A DNA stretch of 64,000 nucleotides from Lasiosphaeris hirsuta (GCA_030549175.1 JAUKUA010000003.1:2976001-3040000), one strand, 5' to 3'. Positions 10,821 to 23,838 are shown, numbered from the stretch's first letter. Notes: generated by a model from the letters alone, not told the origin. Numbers and translations are program-made.

Positions 10821-13575
10821 CTAGAAGACGGGATCATAGACGTGTTCCTTGATGAACTTGGTGAGAGCCGGGTCACCCCACTCCTCCCACTCAACCCACT
10901 GCGCCTCGGGCAGCATGCTGACGCCATCACGGCGGGCAGCTTTCATGACCTCCCGAGCGACAATGATGCTGGCGTCGCGGACGCGCTCAATGCGAGGGTA
11001 GATAAGACCCTTGTGAATCTCATCGGCGTTGAGGGCGCCAGCGAGGGCAGCGGCGGATGTGTAGATCATGTTGTCAGTCACACGGCTGGCCTTGGCAAGG
11101 ATGGCACCGAGACCAATACCGGGGAAGACGTAAACATTATTGCCCTGGTTCGGGTAGTAAGTAACAGCATGGTCGCCGGCCTTGACCGTGTAGTTGGCAA
11201 AGGGCGAGCCCGAGGCAAAGAGGACGGTGCCCTCGGTCCAGTTGATGGCCTGTTCAAATGTGCACTCGGCCTTGGTGAGGGGGTTGCTAAGGGGGAAGAG
11301 AATGGGCCTGCGGCCGAGGCCACCGGCGTCGACCGAGGCCTTGAGAGCGCGGACAACCGACTCGGTGAAGACGCCAAAGGTGGCGGTCAAGCCAACCAGG
11401 GCGGTAGGCTTGACGTACTCGATGACCTCCTCCAGGGTGCGGAATTGGTGGCTATTGTTGTCGGTGCGGGCAAAGTACTTCTTGTGCTCGGCAAGCTTAT
11501 CGCCGCGGTCCTTGGTCACAAGACCCTTGGTGTCCACAAGCCAGAACTTGTCCTTGGCGGCCTGTTCTGAGAGCCCGCGCTTGGTGTAGTACTCCACCAA
11601 TTGCTTGGCGACACCCACACCTGCGGAACCAGCCCCCATAAACACGAGGCGCTGCTCCTCCACGGGCACGCCTGAGAGATTTACCGCGCCAATGTAGCTG
11701 CGGAGAAATATGCGTCAGAAAAGAAAAAGAAAAAAAAAAAAAAAGGGGGGTCGCATCACGTGGGTGGGGGTTTCCCCAAGATCTCCAACTTACCCTGCCA
11801 AGACGACTGCACCAGTTCCCTGAATATCGTCATTGAAGCACTTGTACTTGCTGCGATAGCGGTCAAGATAGTTGAAGGCCTTCTCGCTCTCAAAGTCCTC
11901 AAACTGTACCACCATGTTGGGGAAGACCTCAGCGGCCGCCTCCATGAACTCGTCCATGAACTCCTGCTGCTCAGGAACGGGGATGCGCTTGGAGCGAAGG
12001 CCGAGGTAGAGCGGATCCTTGAGGTTGGTCTCATTGGCGGTGCCGCAATCGAGAACGATGGGGAGCGTTCGCTCGGGGTGGATACCAGCCGCCGCCGTGT
12101 ACAGCGATAGCTTGCCGATCTGATCCAATCCATGTCAGTTAACTATCCACCGCGCTAGGGAAGACCCATCGACTCCCACTTCGACCCCGCATTGCGGGAG
12201 CTGAAGCCGAGTTCACTTACCGGAATGCCCACGCCATTTACTCCAAGATCGCCAAGGCCGAGGATGCGGGACCCGTCTGTCACGACACAGATCTCGGGGT
12301 TGGGATACGGCCAGTTCTTGAGGATGGTACGCATCGACTTGCGCTGCTTGATCGAGATGTACAGAGCCTCGGGGCGTGTGTAGAGGGTCGAATACTGCAA
12401 GCACACATCGCCAATGGTGGGTGTATAGACCAGGGGCATCAGCTCCTTGGCGTGGTCGATAAGCAGGCGGTAGAAGAGGTCGACGTTTTGTCCCTTGAGC
12501 GTCGAGAGGTAGAGATATCGGTCGATGTTGGTCTGGCGCGACCGAATCATCTTGAGCGCGCGCTCGCACTGCTTGTCGGCGCCCTCCATGACGTGTGGTA
12601 TCAAGCCGGTCAAGTTCTTGGACACGCGCTGCTCGGGAGTGAAGGAGAGGCCTTGACGAGACCCATTAGCAAACAGCGAAGGCAGCTGGGGGGGTAGTGG
12701 TGATGAAGATGCCGATAACGACATGTCTCGGAGGCGAGAAGAGAGAGATGAAAAGGAGGCGGAAGTTGGAAGCGCGGCAGGCAGCAGACGAGAGCGCATG
12801 ACTCTCGAGCTTCGGGACGAGTTTGGGCGGGAATGACGAGGGATAAGAAGCTTCATGACGGTGATAGTGCGAAGGCGTGCCGGACAAGTGAGACGGTGTT
12901 GAGCTTACCTTTATTCCAGAGGGGCTCGTTCAGGACCTGGTAGCCGAGGGCCTGGTTCTGCAAGATGTACTCTGTCGTGGCATACTGGCGCACCTCGCCA
13001 AAATGGTTCTGGGCGTAGCCCCGCAGAGTGTCAAGGTTTGCCATTCTCATAGCTTCCTCAATGGTGGCGATATCGACGGACGACATTGGGTTTGCGGCGG
13101 AGATTCTGCGCGTCGAAGAGATGGACATGCGCTTGTTACTACTAGATATAGACGACTGCGAGAAGCGGCCTGAGACTACTGACGATGATGGGGAGATCGA
13201 CCGTGGGGTTGAAATGTCGGAACTGGATGCGCTGGTGTTTGTGCTGTACGAGGCCATGGCATATGTAAGCGGCGGGAGGAAAGCTGAGGTCCAAGGTGCG
13301 AGGGTGCGGTCGATGAACGATAACAGTGGCTGGGCCTGGTAAAATACCGGGAGGGTGAATCTGGTCTTCCTGGTATTATTAGAATTACGACTGGAACCAG
13401 CAGGTATTCGAGCAAGCGCAGCTGCAGTCTTAGACCGAGCCACCAGAGCCTTTGACAACAACGACAGATGGATTGTCCGCCCGGTCTGCTTATTCGTGAG
13501 GGCTAGCCGGCTTAAGACCTCGTTGACACGCGCCCCTATGGCCAGCCTCGCCCACGCAGCGACACCTTTACCCAT
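10821..13575 (-). CDS. NAD(P)-dependent malic enzyme
   Basis: Oxidative decarboxylation of malate to pyruvate. Four exons on the minus strand (13575-12909, 12651-12221, 12119-11794, 11697-10821) join in frame to 766 codons. Junctions rebuild NEPLWNKG-LSFTPEQRV, GVGIP-IGKLSLYTAAAG and VVLAG-YIGAVNL. Visible motifs are LVYTPTIGDVCLQYS, the malic signature around FNDDIQGTGAVVLAG, the dinucleotide fold FMGAGSAGVG and the late FPGIGLGA segment. Family members run 540-600 residues; the excess is an N-terminal extension. Starting at 13575 gives an Arg/Ala/Leu-rich N-terminus of mitochondrial-presequence type; an ATG at 13257 would give 660 residues without it. Intron 1 is 257 bp, far longer than the others (101 and 96 bp), and holds an in-frame ATG (see findings). 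NAD versus NADP preference is not certain; similarity to mitochondrial NAD-type enzymes is my inference. Confidence 0.9.
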
Positions 13576-16500
13576 GCGATATTAGTTGCCGCGCACAGCA
13601 ACCCGGTCTGGCAGAAGCTGCTTGCTGGAATGGCTGTGACAGAGGCCTGTTCTGCCCGTTTCGTTGCGTGTTTCAGGGCCGCCAGCGCCGTGTCCTCCCG
13701 CCGACGACTGGGTAGCGAAAAACAGGCGGAGCGTGAATACAACGTAATTTAGGGGTAAAAATGAATTAAACCTTTGGTATTTTCGTCAGAGCACCCGAAA
13801 GCACCCGGCGGAGACGCCGTGCTGGGCTGGTAGGTACCGGTACGCGCGCAATGATGCAATGAAACTTTACCGCAACCAGCAGGGCTAAGGCATGGGCTGA
13901 GGCGGAGGAGCGTGATGTGTGAGTCGAGGCGTTCCTCGCGATCCTGTCGTTCCTGGAGAACGGGGACCTGAGACCTGCTGAGACTGTGGGTTCGGAATTG
14001 GTTACTGGAGATGGAACTGGGGCACTGGGGACGACTGAGGACAAGAGCTGGGATGAACATGGCCAGGGAGTCATCGGAGCAACCCAGAGCCCAAGTGGGT
14101 TCAGACGGGGAAATGTCAAATGGCAAAAATTGTCTACGAGCAGGTGACAACCTGCCCCTTCCGTTCTCGCTCATCTCCATTATTTTTTCGCGCGCTTCTC
14201 GTTCCAATTGCACCTTCGGCCTTTTGGGGGGGGGGCTTTTTTTTTTGTTGGGCTGACCGCCCTTGCGTTGGGCAAAAAAAAAACTTTGAACATTTTTCTC
14301 TGGTATGTATGTACTCGGACTCCCTGTCTGCCGTTCGGGAGACATCACGGTCTCCGGTGGGTGAGGGTGCTGTGTCAGACCCGAAGTACTCTACACCGTC
14401 CCGCTGCGCAATGTTGAGCGACACCAGGGTACCGTCACATCTGCGCTACAACTTATACTTGCAGGGCTGCTGCCGCCCTGGCAATGTCCGGGACTCCTAT
14501 CCGCCGCCGAGACCTGCACCCAGTGAGCATGGCTTGGAGGTGCACTGAGCGGATGTCCGCTACCGCAGCACCATTGCTTGCAACCATGGAAATCCTATCA
14601 GCTTAGAAGAATGTCGACGTTGTTTCCGCGCTCGCGTCGCGAGCAATTGGAACACGATATTGGGGCAAAACGGCAAGACAGTCGCGGCAGCACTCAATTG
14701 ATGGGTTTCCTATCCGCCTGTGTCTCTCGGCCTTGAACATCACTGTGCTTCGAATCGCCATTGAGACAAGGGGAACTTTCTCTTGCTCAAGGACCGAATC
14801 ACTCTTCCAATGAGAGGCCAGGCATTTGGCGTTTGCTTCCCGTTCGGGCTGGAAGCTCAGGGCCAGGGGCAGTCCCGGTCTGCTGGTTGGGTGAGGGCAA
14901 GGAGGGGCAGCGCGCAGTGACGGTTTGCCCCCGGCAGGCATTGAGATGCCGGGTCGGTTGTCGGAAAGCTGGGTGAACTGTGAGCTGCAGCAGTCAATGT
15001 GCCTGAGTCCACGGTCCATCCACATGTGTGGTGAGAGATGTAATCCACTTTCTTCTAGGTAATTACCTAAAATGTGACAGAAGGGCTGGGGTGTTCACAC
15101 TAGAGCTCGAGAAGCCACACCCCGCTGCACCCCTTTTCAGACGGGTCGAAGCCAGAAAGGGCAGACACACAGCTACGGCCTTACTTCGCATCCCACTCGA
15201 CCTCAGCAGCAGCCACCAGCGCTTCACGCCACATATCACTATCACCTCACACAACCACACCATTTAGTAATTCGCTATCTATTTTGCCTCACAGAGGCAT
15301 ATATTGTGCACTGCTAGCGGAGAGGCACATAGATAAGCAACACCCCATAAGCGCGCAGATTGTGACATGGTAATTATAGCCTCAGTAAGCAAGGCAGCTG
15401 TCGAGGTACCGCTACATCAGCTCAGCTTTGTGACTTGGAGCCAGAGGAGAAACCCCAAACACTGAGTGGGGAGCTCCAAGTTGTTGGTGGGGTCTCAGGG
15501 GCCCGGCCGGGGAAGCTCCACACCCACACGAGGAAGCTTGCATGGATTTCGCCAAAAATTTTGCCCGATTTCTTCCGAATCACGACAAGGATGCGACGCC
15601 TTCTGCAAGACAGACAAGACACCCCAGGACAAGAGCCACGATATGTACCAAGACCACCAAGAAACAGCAAGCAGCGAAGCTGGGAGCTTGTCTGGTTGAG
15701 GCGAAGTCCGTCCCAAGCGGTGCGAACGGGGAAAAGAGGGGGCAGCATTCGAGAATCGACGCCAGTCCCGCCCCCATTTTGAAACCAGGCCCGGTCCGCA
15801 TTCCACCGCTCTCAAACGCGTCTCTGGCTCACTCATCAGGCCCATCCGTTATTGGCCCATCAGTCTTTTCGTCCCATCACAATTGCCAGACCTCTCTCAT
15901 CCCTTGCATCGGACGGAACCAGCCTTGTCTCTTTGCTAGATTCAACGGGGCCCGGCGGACTTGATAGAGTCCAATGCGACGTAATCCCAATCTAAACTGC
16001 GCAGTGCATTGGCCGCCCTGACCTCGGGGGCCTCTCGATATTGCTTCCATATCTCGGTGGAGAGCCTCAAGGTCGAAAATCGTGTCCGTCGCTGAGTCCG
16101 GCTTTTCGCGATGGATTCCATGCAACAGCCACTCATGCGACGCTTTACGAATTAAGTCTTCTTCGATTCGGCAGGCGAGCGTCTGATCTCCCTCTCTCCC
16201 GTCTGCGGTCCCAAAAGTTTCTCTCGTTGTTTCGCTGGGAGAGTTTGGCTGCATTGACATCCAGAGATCGACACATTCCCTACCTCAGCTCAGAGAGAGC
16301 TTCAAGCCACTGGGCTCTCCTTTCTTAACGTCCTACAATGAGGACTGCCGGACCCGTACTCCATACTCCGTCCGTACCACAGGCGACGGAGTCACATTTG
16401 TAAATACATTGGGTTTCAATACACAAGTGGAAACATCAAATTCTGACTCCCCAATGACGAGACGAAAAAGACTGGGTGCTGTCCCGCTCTAATCTTGGAA

Positions 16501-17781
16501 GGCCGGGTATGTACCGGAGCGCCTCGGCCGGTGCCCGGCCCCCTTTTCGGTGGTTTTCGGGGCACATGACAACGGCCCGCATACAGAAAACGCCAGCTAA
16601 CAATAAACTGTGAGGGAGCTAGCACCTGGGAAGCAGCAACGCTACATTAGATCGCTCTAGGCGAGTAGTGGGAGGCATAATTCAGCACGGGACGGACGTC
16701 ATGCTAGTTTCAATGCAGCCCAGCTTGCTCGGTCTCGACGGTGTACCTTTCCGCGATGAGGCTCTCTGCAGTTTTGAGACCCCGCACTCAACGACATCAC
16801 AGGAGGACGTGAAAATCTGCGGGGGGAAGTAAACCCCAAGCGGGCTGGATCGGGCTTGCTTGGGCCCAACCTTTGCTCCACCTCCGCATCGATCCAAATC
16901 TCACCGCCCTCCCGAATACCGGCATGTCCCCAGCGACACTATGTCCAAGCAAAAACTACACTAGTGTGGGCCGACCCCGGATTATGCAACAGAACATGGC
17001 CGGGCTTGTGAATGCGTCTGCCTGACGTCGTGTTCCCTTTTCCCACCCCCGCCTTCCCCTGACCTGACTCTCCCTCGCCCTTGCATGGTGGAGATGAGCC
17101 TAGGTAAACACCACGTAAGAATAAACACCAGCGAGGCACATGTTGGGTCACATGGGAACTCGAAAACTTTCGCTGTAACTAAACTACGTAGGTACCTATT
17201 CGCACACCAACGCCGGCCAACATTGTCAGAGCCGGCAGGCATGTCTCGGTCGGTGAGGATTGTTTACCCTGTTGATGAGATGTGATCTTCCCTTCACCTC
17301 TTGCCCGAAAGAAGGAAGAGACCCTCTTCCCCACCTCGCACATGGAAAAGGCGACATGAGTGTCTCCCGAGAAAAAAAGCACCCGAGGCCGCCCGACTTG
17401 AAAGCGGAGAATCAGTCGTACTCCCAACGGGGGAAAGCCACGCGTCGCCGGCAAGTGCCTACGCACAGCCGTGGAAAGCTTGACATTTGACAGCAGATAA
17501 TGAAAGAAAAGAGGTCATCTCGTTATTATTCATACAGTACAGCATCGTTCAGGGTGACAATTCACCGCCCAAGATATGTATACATGTATGTGCAAACATC
17601 AAAGCTCCAACCCCAGATCACCCTTTCAGGGACCACTTTGTGGTTTTCCTGCGAAATACTCCCGCTGGAAAGAAATACACCAACCGAAAGAATTGTAAAG
17701 CGCAAGGAAAAATGCTAAAACACCTTTCATTTGTCGTGTATTCATCTAGGTGACCCAGAGACCAAAGCCTGATGCTCCCAC
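13576..17781. other. 4.2 kb gene-poor spacer
   Basis: This lies between the malic enzyme start and the RAD7 stop. It contains the malic enzyme promoter and the RAD7 3' UTR but no open frame with recognisable domains, splice sites or family motifs; the longest frames are about 200 codons, low-complexity and mutually overlapping. A G10 tract followed by T10 lies at 14226-14246. I found no tRNA A/B box pair or 5S rRNA. A non-coding transcript or a decayed gene cannot be excluded. Confidence 0.5.
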
Positions 17782-19826
17782 TCAGTCATCACCGTCTACC
17801 ACCATGCCGATGGCTGTTGGCATGCCCACGAGGAGCTTACCCTGGGGCACTTTGACGTCCTTGACCTTCATGCAGCCGAAGACATTCAGCTCGCGCAAGT
17901 TCGGGCAGCTGCGAAAGATACTGCCGACAATGAAGTCGGTCACCTCCTCGCAAAAGCTGATCTCGAGCTTGACCAGGTCTGGGTAGACTTTGTCCTCGCT
18001 GAAGGCCTCTTCAAAGGCCGCTGCCGAAATATGGCGGCAGGCGTGGACGTTCAATTTGACAAGCTTTTTACCCGAGTGTGCCATCAGCGCCTTGAACCCG
18101 TTGGAACACAGGCCGATGTTGTCTGGGTTGCTGCGCGGCTCTGCCTGGTCGAGATTTCGGCACTTCTGAAAATCGATGAAGAGCAGAGGCTTGTTCTCCC
18201 AGTTAGTGAAGAGGCGGACGAAACCCTCGTCAGTCATGATTTCGCTATCCGTGATTCGGAGCTTTTGCAAAGACTGGCAGTTATTGTGAATAGCATCCAA
18301 CACTGTGTTGTCGGTGTCAGGCACCCTGGTGAGAGAAAATGTCTCGAGACCGGCACCGATGTCGATCAATAAACTGACATAGATATCGGGGTGCACATCC
18401 AGGCGCAGGTCGAGGCTGATGTGCTGAAGAGATTTGACTTTGGCAATCGCCATGACACCCTCGCCGCTAACTTTCTGGTTGTGTGACACTTTCAGGCGGT
18501 TGAGGTTTGGGCAGGCCGTCGCAAGAAGCGAGAGAGCCTCGTCACCAAAATGTTTATCCGTCCAGTAAACTTTCAGGGATTGCAAAGACTGTCCTTTTTT
18601 CTCTAGAAACTCCCTCCACTTTGACTCTGACAGCAGATTTGCGCCATGCAGGTGGAAGGCTTCCAAGTTGATGTGGCGAGAGAGCAAGTAGTCCATGATG
18701 TCGTCCTTGAAATGGATGGCGTTGCAAACCTTGAGCTTTCTTAGGCCTGGCACGACCTGGAATATGCGAATAAAATCATCCCCAGTAAGTTTTGCGGCAT
18801 CGTAAATGAAGACGTCATGGGCTGAAGGCTGGAGGAATAAACTGAGGGTTGTAGAGTTGAGAAGGCGCTGTTTGGATAGCTTGCGAGCAATCTTGTCGAT
18901 GACTTGAGGTGCTAGATTGTTCAAGTCCTCTGCGAGATGAATGTTCTTGGCTAGTGTCTCGATGCATAGTGTCATCAAGCTCTTGGCGCCAGGGTGGTAG
19001 TCACCATCCAATATCTTGCTTTGTATCTGCCTGCGCTTTCCCGCCCCAGCATTGACACGTTTGGCCTTCTTCTTGGGGGCTCCATCATCTGGGTCGAGGT
19101 CCCTACCACAACGACTACAGAGCAGACCCCCGTCGGGTGCATTGCGGGAGTACGGTGTCACAGTAAATCGCTTCTTGCAGAGGGCACAATTCTCCATCTG
19201 GCCTGGCAGTGGCGCTGAGCGCTCCTGGAAAATGGCGCGGGCAATGTCGTCTTCGTCGTCCGAGTCTCCACTTTGGCGCTTCCGCTTCTGAAACTTCTTG
19301 CTGGCCTTGATCTTTTCAATGACTTTTTGTTCTTTTTTCTGTTTCTCAGTTTTGGAAACTGCGCCAGCATTGCGCTGTCCTCGACCCGACTGTTCGGTGC
19401 TGGCAGGGTCGTATTGCGTGTCCGCTGTGGCAGTCGCAGTCGCATTCTCCGTAACTGTAGCTGTGGCTTCTTCATCTTGCTGTTCGCCTGATCCATCTGG
19501 GTTATTCTGCGCTGCTCTCCGCCGGGCCTCGGCATCCAAGCGAATCTGGTTCGCAGAAATGTTGTGTGACTATGCGATCCCGGTTAGTTCAAGGACTCAA
19601 TAGGTTGAAATGGGTAAACTAACAGCCAAGAAGTCCGTCAGAGCCGACTGGCTATACAAATAATACTATTAGTTCTTGGAGGTAACATGGTTGCTGTCGC
19701 TCGGCAAAACTTACGGGCCCATAATACCTCCAGCGCCCCGTCGCTGTGCCCGACTCTGCCGAGACCTATGCTTGGATTAGTGTCCTTGGTTCAATCACCA
19801 TGACGATTCAGGGGTGCGACAAACAT
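17782..19826 (-). CDS. RAD7: DNA repair protein Rad7, LRR subunit of the GG-NER complex
   Basis: Rad7 pairs with Rad16 in global-genome nucleotide excision repair and forms part of an E3 ligase in yeast. Four exons on the minus strand (19826-19825, 19765-19715, 19651-19624, 19569-17782) give 622 residues with exact phase. The first exon contributes only AT, so the start codon is split by intron 1 (donor GTTTGT, acceptor GCATAG). The product begins MSRQSRAQRRGAGG, then the conserved GPQSALTDFLASHNIS. A CxxC...CxxC zinc-binding pair (CALCKKRF ... CSRCGRDL) lies around residues 134-164. The C-terminal two thirds is a run of leucine-rich repeats (for example LNRLKVSHN, LQKLRITDS, LVKLEISFCEEVTD). 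If the split start is wrong, the in-frame ATG in exon 2 (MGPQSALTDFLA) is the alternative. The gene is head to head with RAD16. Confidence 0.9.
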
Positions 19827-20584
19827 GATGGAAGTAAATAAACACCAATTAACAACGAAAAGGTGTCGGTAGCCTGCGAATGTAGGAAGGTAAATGGAAA
19901 GGTCGGGTCTAGTAGCAACAGCCAGACCGGGAATGGTAGTCGGGGAATTTGGGGCGACACGTTGAACGCGAGGAGGGGCAAAACCGATTTAACTGCAAAC
20001 GCCAAAGCACATGACTTACTCACTGAGAAAAGGGGTCCGTGCTCAAAGGGGGCCCGTGCATATACAATCGCGATGATGGCCTGAAACAGGAAGTCGCCAT
20101 GGCATATTTCTGCCTGGCGTTGCTGGATGATAAATGGATTTTGATGAAAGCCAGGCCTGGTCATGTGCCCTCGCGTCTCCCCAAAGACGCGCCCCCCCCC
20201 TCCTCATCAACTTTAAGCTTGCCAGAGGTGGCAACATTTCATTCTCCTCGCCTCAAATCTTCCTTGTCCCTCAAACTCCCTCTCTCATTGTCAATCAACT
20301 GGGCTGTCAAAGCCGTTATAATAAGGCAGCTTTGGCTTGTTTGCCGATTTCTCTTTTAGTCAATCTTGCCGGCGCCTTGGCTCCTCCCTTTGAGCCTTTG
20401 GCCGCAATCTTTCGCCCAGGCCAACCAAGACTTGGGCCTGACAGCAAACATCCCCAGGATCTCCCTCCTTGGTGGAAATCCACAAACTCACCTCATCCAT
20501 TCCTCCTCAAGCTTCGTCTTGTGCCCACCGTTTTCTCATGTTATCAGTCACATTTCCGAGACAGAATTTCGGTCTTTGAGAAAT
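19827..20584. promoter_or_regulatory. shared promoter region between RAD7 and RAD16
   Basis: 758 bp separate the divergent start codons of two genes whose products act in one complex. Both promoters must sit here, which would allow joint control, although no specific damage-response element was recognised. A C9 tract lies near 20189-20197 and pyrimidine-rich stretches run up to the RAD16 start. Confidence 0.55.
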
Positions 20585-23500
20585 ATGGTCCGAACCAGAA
20601 GCTCACTGGCGGCGGACGCTGAAGGTCGTGGTAAGTTACATATTGCCAAAGTGCTAGCCCATTCCAAGATAAAACACAGACGTGCTTGCCAAAAGCCGGG
20701 ATGTACCCTGCATAGCTACCATCATGGTCTTGCATCATCCTGAAGGTCGTACCTTGATAGATTGCGCTAACAACAATAACGATGAAGCTGCAGCTGTAAC
20801 TGCAACTACACAGCCAGAGGCAGTCATGCCTGCGAAGAGACCTCGTGGTCGGCCAAGCAAAGCATACACCGAAAGTGTGAATTCGTCATCTGCGCCAACA
20901 CCGGCAACTTCAGTTTCCGGTAGCGACTACACCACACCACTCACCAGTAATGTCGCAACCCCCGCTCCGGCGGACGTCCCGCAGCCTTCCGCAAAGCGGG
21001 TCGGCAAAAGGCTCGAGGTACACCTGCCAGCTGTTAAGCCATCTGCCAGAGCACTTCGTCAAAGCATCTACTCGCTTGATTCCAAGCGTAAGAGGGATGC
21101 CATAGATGACAGTGAAGATGAGGATTCAAACAATTCGCCGGATGCGAAACTTGCGCGGAAGCTTCAAGCCGAAGAGAATACCGCATCGTCCTCCGTGACG
21201 CAGGCCCGCTCTCGCAAGCTTGCCGTTCGTTCTGGCCGCACTCATCAAGACCTCGAATTCCCGATCCCCAAACCTTCAACCATATCAACAACGCCTATGC
21301 AGATCGACGGAGAAGCCGGCAATACTGCCTCGGGTCGCCCAAAGCGAAAGAGAGCCATGACCATCCCCTCAAGGAAGACTGGCATCTCAGAGCAAACCTC
21401 AATCCCCGACTCTCAGGAAGATGACGACAGCAGCGAGCTATCATTTCATGATGACATGTATAGCGACGATTCCGAGTCGCAGCCTTTGAGCAGACCGCAG
21501 CGTCGGGCCAGGCATAAAGCCGTCAAAGCCACTGCCATGTCTGATGACAATGACGATGATGATGAGCCTGTGCTTGGGGATCTTGATCTTCCGTCAGACT
21601 ACAACAGTGATGAAGCCGACGATGCTGGCGACGACGAGGATGCCGGGGACCAAGACCAGGATAGCGATGCGCCCGACGCTCAGGATACTGCCGTGCAAGC
21701 AGCTGTTAGAAACAGGCGTGGCTACAGAGCTTATCGCAGTAAAAAACGAGCGAAGGGCGACAGAAGCCGCCTCGAGAAGTTCCATCCAGAGCTCAAGACC
21801 ATGTGGACAGACCTTGAGAACATGCCCGTTCTGAAAGCCGGAAAAGCAGATCAGCCCAAGTCCATTTCACGCCAACTCAAGCCCTTCCAGCTTGAGGGAT
21901 TAGCTTGGATGAAGCAAATGGAGAAGATGGAGTGGAAAGGGGGTCTGCTCGGTGACGAGATGGGTCTTGGCAAGACAATTCAGGCAGTGTCCCTGATTAT
22001 GTCTGACTGGCCCGCCAAGAAACCATCCCTGGTACTCGTTCCTCCCGTTGCGCTGATGCAGTGGGTGACTGAGATTGAGTCCTATACCGATGGGACCCTC
22101 AAAACGCTAGTATTCCATGGGACGAACTCCAAGTCCAAAAATCTCACAGTCAAAGACCTCAAGAAGTACGACGTCATCATCATGTCGTACAACAGCCTGG
22201 AGTCTATGTTCCGCAAGCAGGAGAAGGGCTTTAAGCGCAAGGAAGGCCTTTACAAGGAGCAGTCTATCATTCACCAGACCGAGTTTCACCGTGCGATTCT
22301 TGATGAAGCACATTGCATCAAAACCCGTTCAACAATGACGGCCAAGGCATGCTTTGCTCTCAAGGTCACATATCGCTGGTGTCTTTCAGGCACCCCATTG
22401 CAGAACCGTATTGGCGAGTTCTTTTCTCTGGTTCGCTTCCTCAACGTACGCCCTTTTGCATCTTACATTTGCAAAGATTGCCCTTGTTCCACCCTCGAGT
22501 GGATTCAAGTTGAAGACAATCGCTGCAAGCACTGCAAGCACGGCAATATGCGACATGTGTCAGTCTTCAATCAGGAACTGCTGAACCCAATCCAAAGATT
22601 TGGGAATGTTGGTCCCGGCAATGCTGCCTTCAAGAAGCTTCGCGTCCTGACCGGTCGCATCATGATGCGCAGACTGAAAAAGGATCATACCGATTCTATG
22701 GAGCTTCCTGTCAAGGAGATCAATGTCGAGCGCCAGTTCTTTGGTGAAGAGGAAAATGATTTTGCCAGCAGCATCATGACCAATGGCCAGCGGAAGTTTA
22801 ACACATACGTCGCAACCGGAGTGCTGCTGAACAACTACGCCAACATCTTTGGCCTAATCATGCAAATGCGCCAAGTTGCCGACCATCCTGACCTGATCTT
22901 GAAGAAGCACAGCGAGGGTGGTCAAAATGTGATTGTCTGCACTATTTGCGACGAGCCCGCAGAAGATCCTATTCGGTCTAGATGCAAGCACGACTTCTGC
23001 CGCACTTGTGCCAAGAGTTATTTGCATTCTTCGGAGGAGCCCGATTGTCCACAGTGTCATATCCCGCTCGCCATTGATCTTGAGCAGCCCGAGATTGAGC
23101 AGGACGAGGCGCTTGTCAAGAAGTCATCAATCATCAACCGGATCAAGATGGAAAACTGGACCTCCTCGTCCAAGATTGAGCTCTTGGTGCATGAGCTTCA
23201 CAGGCTTCGCTCCAACCATGCCTCCCACAAGTCCATCATATTTTCCCAGTTCACAACGATGCTTCAGCTCATCGAGTGGCGGCTGCGTCGTGCTGGAATC
23301 ACCACTGTCATGCTTGATGGAACCATGACTCCGGCTCAACGACAGGCCTCGATCGAGCATTTCATGAAGAACCCGGATGTCGAGTGCTTCTTAGTCTCCC
23401 TCAAAGCTGGAGGAGTGGCTCTGAACCTCACAGAAGCATCGCGCGTCTTCATTGTTGATCCGTAAGTGTATCCCTCCCTTGCAGCCTGTAATTCAGACTT

Positions 23501-23838
23501 TAGCTAACGAATGGGAATTCAGATGGTGGAACCCTGCAGCGTATGTACTATTGTCTTACCTCCCTCAGAGGAGCAGCCCTCACCACCTAGAACCCAATGT
23601 CCCCTGATGCTAACTTGAGTCAAACAGAGAATGGCAGTCTGCGGATCGTTGCCACCGTATTGGCCAGACTCGGCCGTGCACCATCACTCGACTCTGCGTC
23701 GAAGACTCCGTCGAGAGTAGAATGGTTCTACTGCAAGAGAAAAAGACCAACATGATCAACTCCACCATCAATTCGGACGATGCAGCGATGGACTCGCTCA
23801 GCCCCCAAGATCTCCAGTTCTTGTTCCGAGGCACATGA
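20585..23838 (+). CDS. RAD16: DNA repair protein Rad16, SNF2 ATPase with embedded RING finger
   Basis: Swi2/Snf2 translocase that with Rad7 surveys chromatin for UV damage. Exons 20585-20630, 20794-23461, 23523-23540 and 23628-23838 give 980 residues. Exon 3 is only 18 bp; its junctions rebuild [19 protein letters not shown]. Helicase motif I is GDEMGLGKT (about residue 402) and motif II is DEAH (about 519). The RING finger CTICDEP...CKHDFCRTC...CPQC (about 731-770) interrupts the two helicase lobes, as expected for Rad16/Rad5-type enzymes, and motif VI is RIGQTRP. The N-terminal 350 residues are disordered and acidic. Intron 1 is placed at 20631-20793 because GCTAAC then GCTGCAG fit a branch and acceptor. 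Acceptors at 20679 and 20761 also keep frame and would add residues. The start context is ATATGGTCC. Confidence 0.93.

Noticed and set aside
10842..11570. 242-codon plus-strand ORF over the malic enzyme
   Set aside because: It is the antisense shadow of a well-supported exon with high third-position GC.
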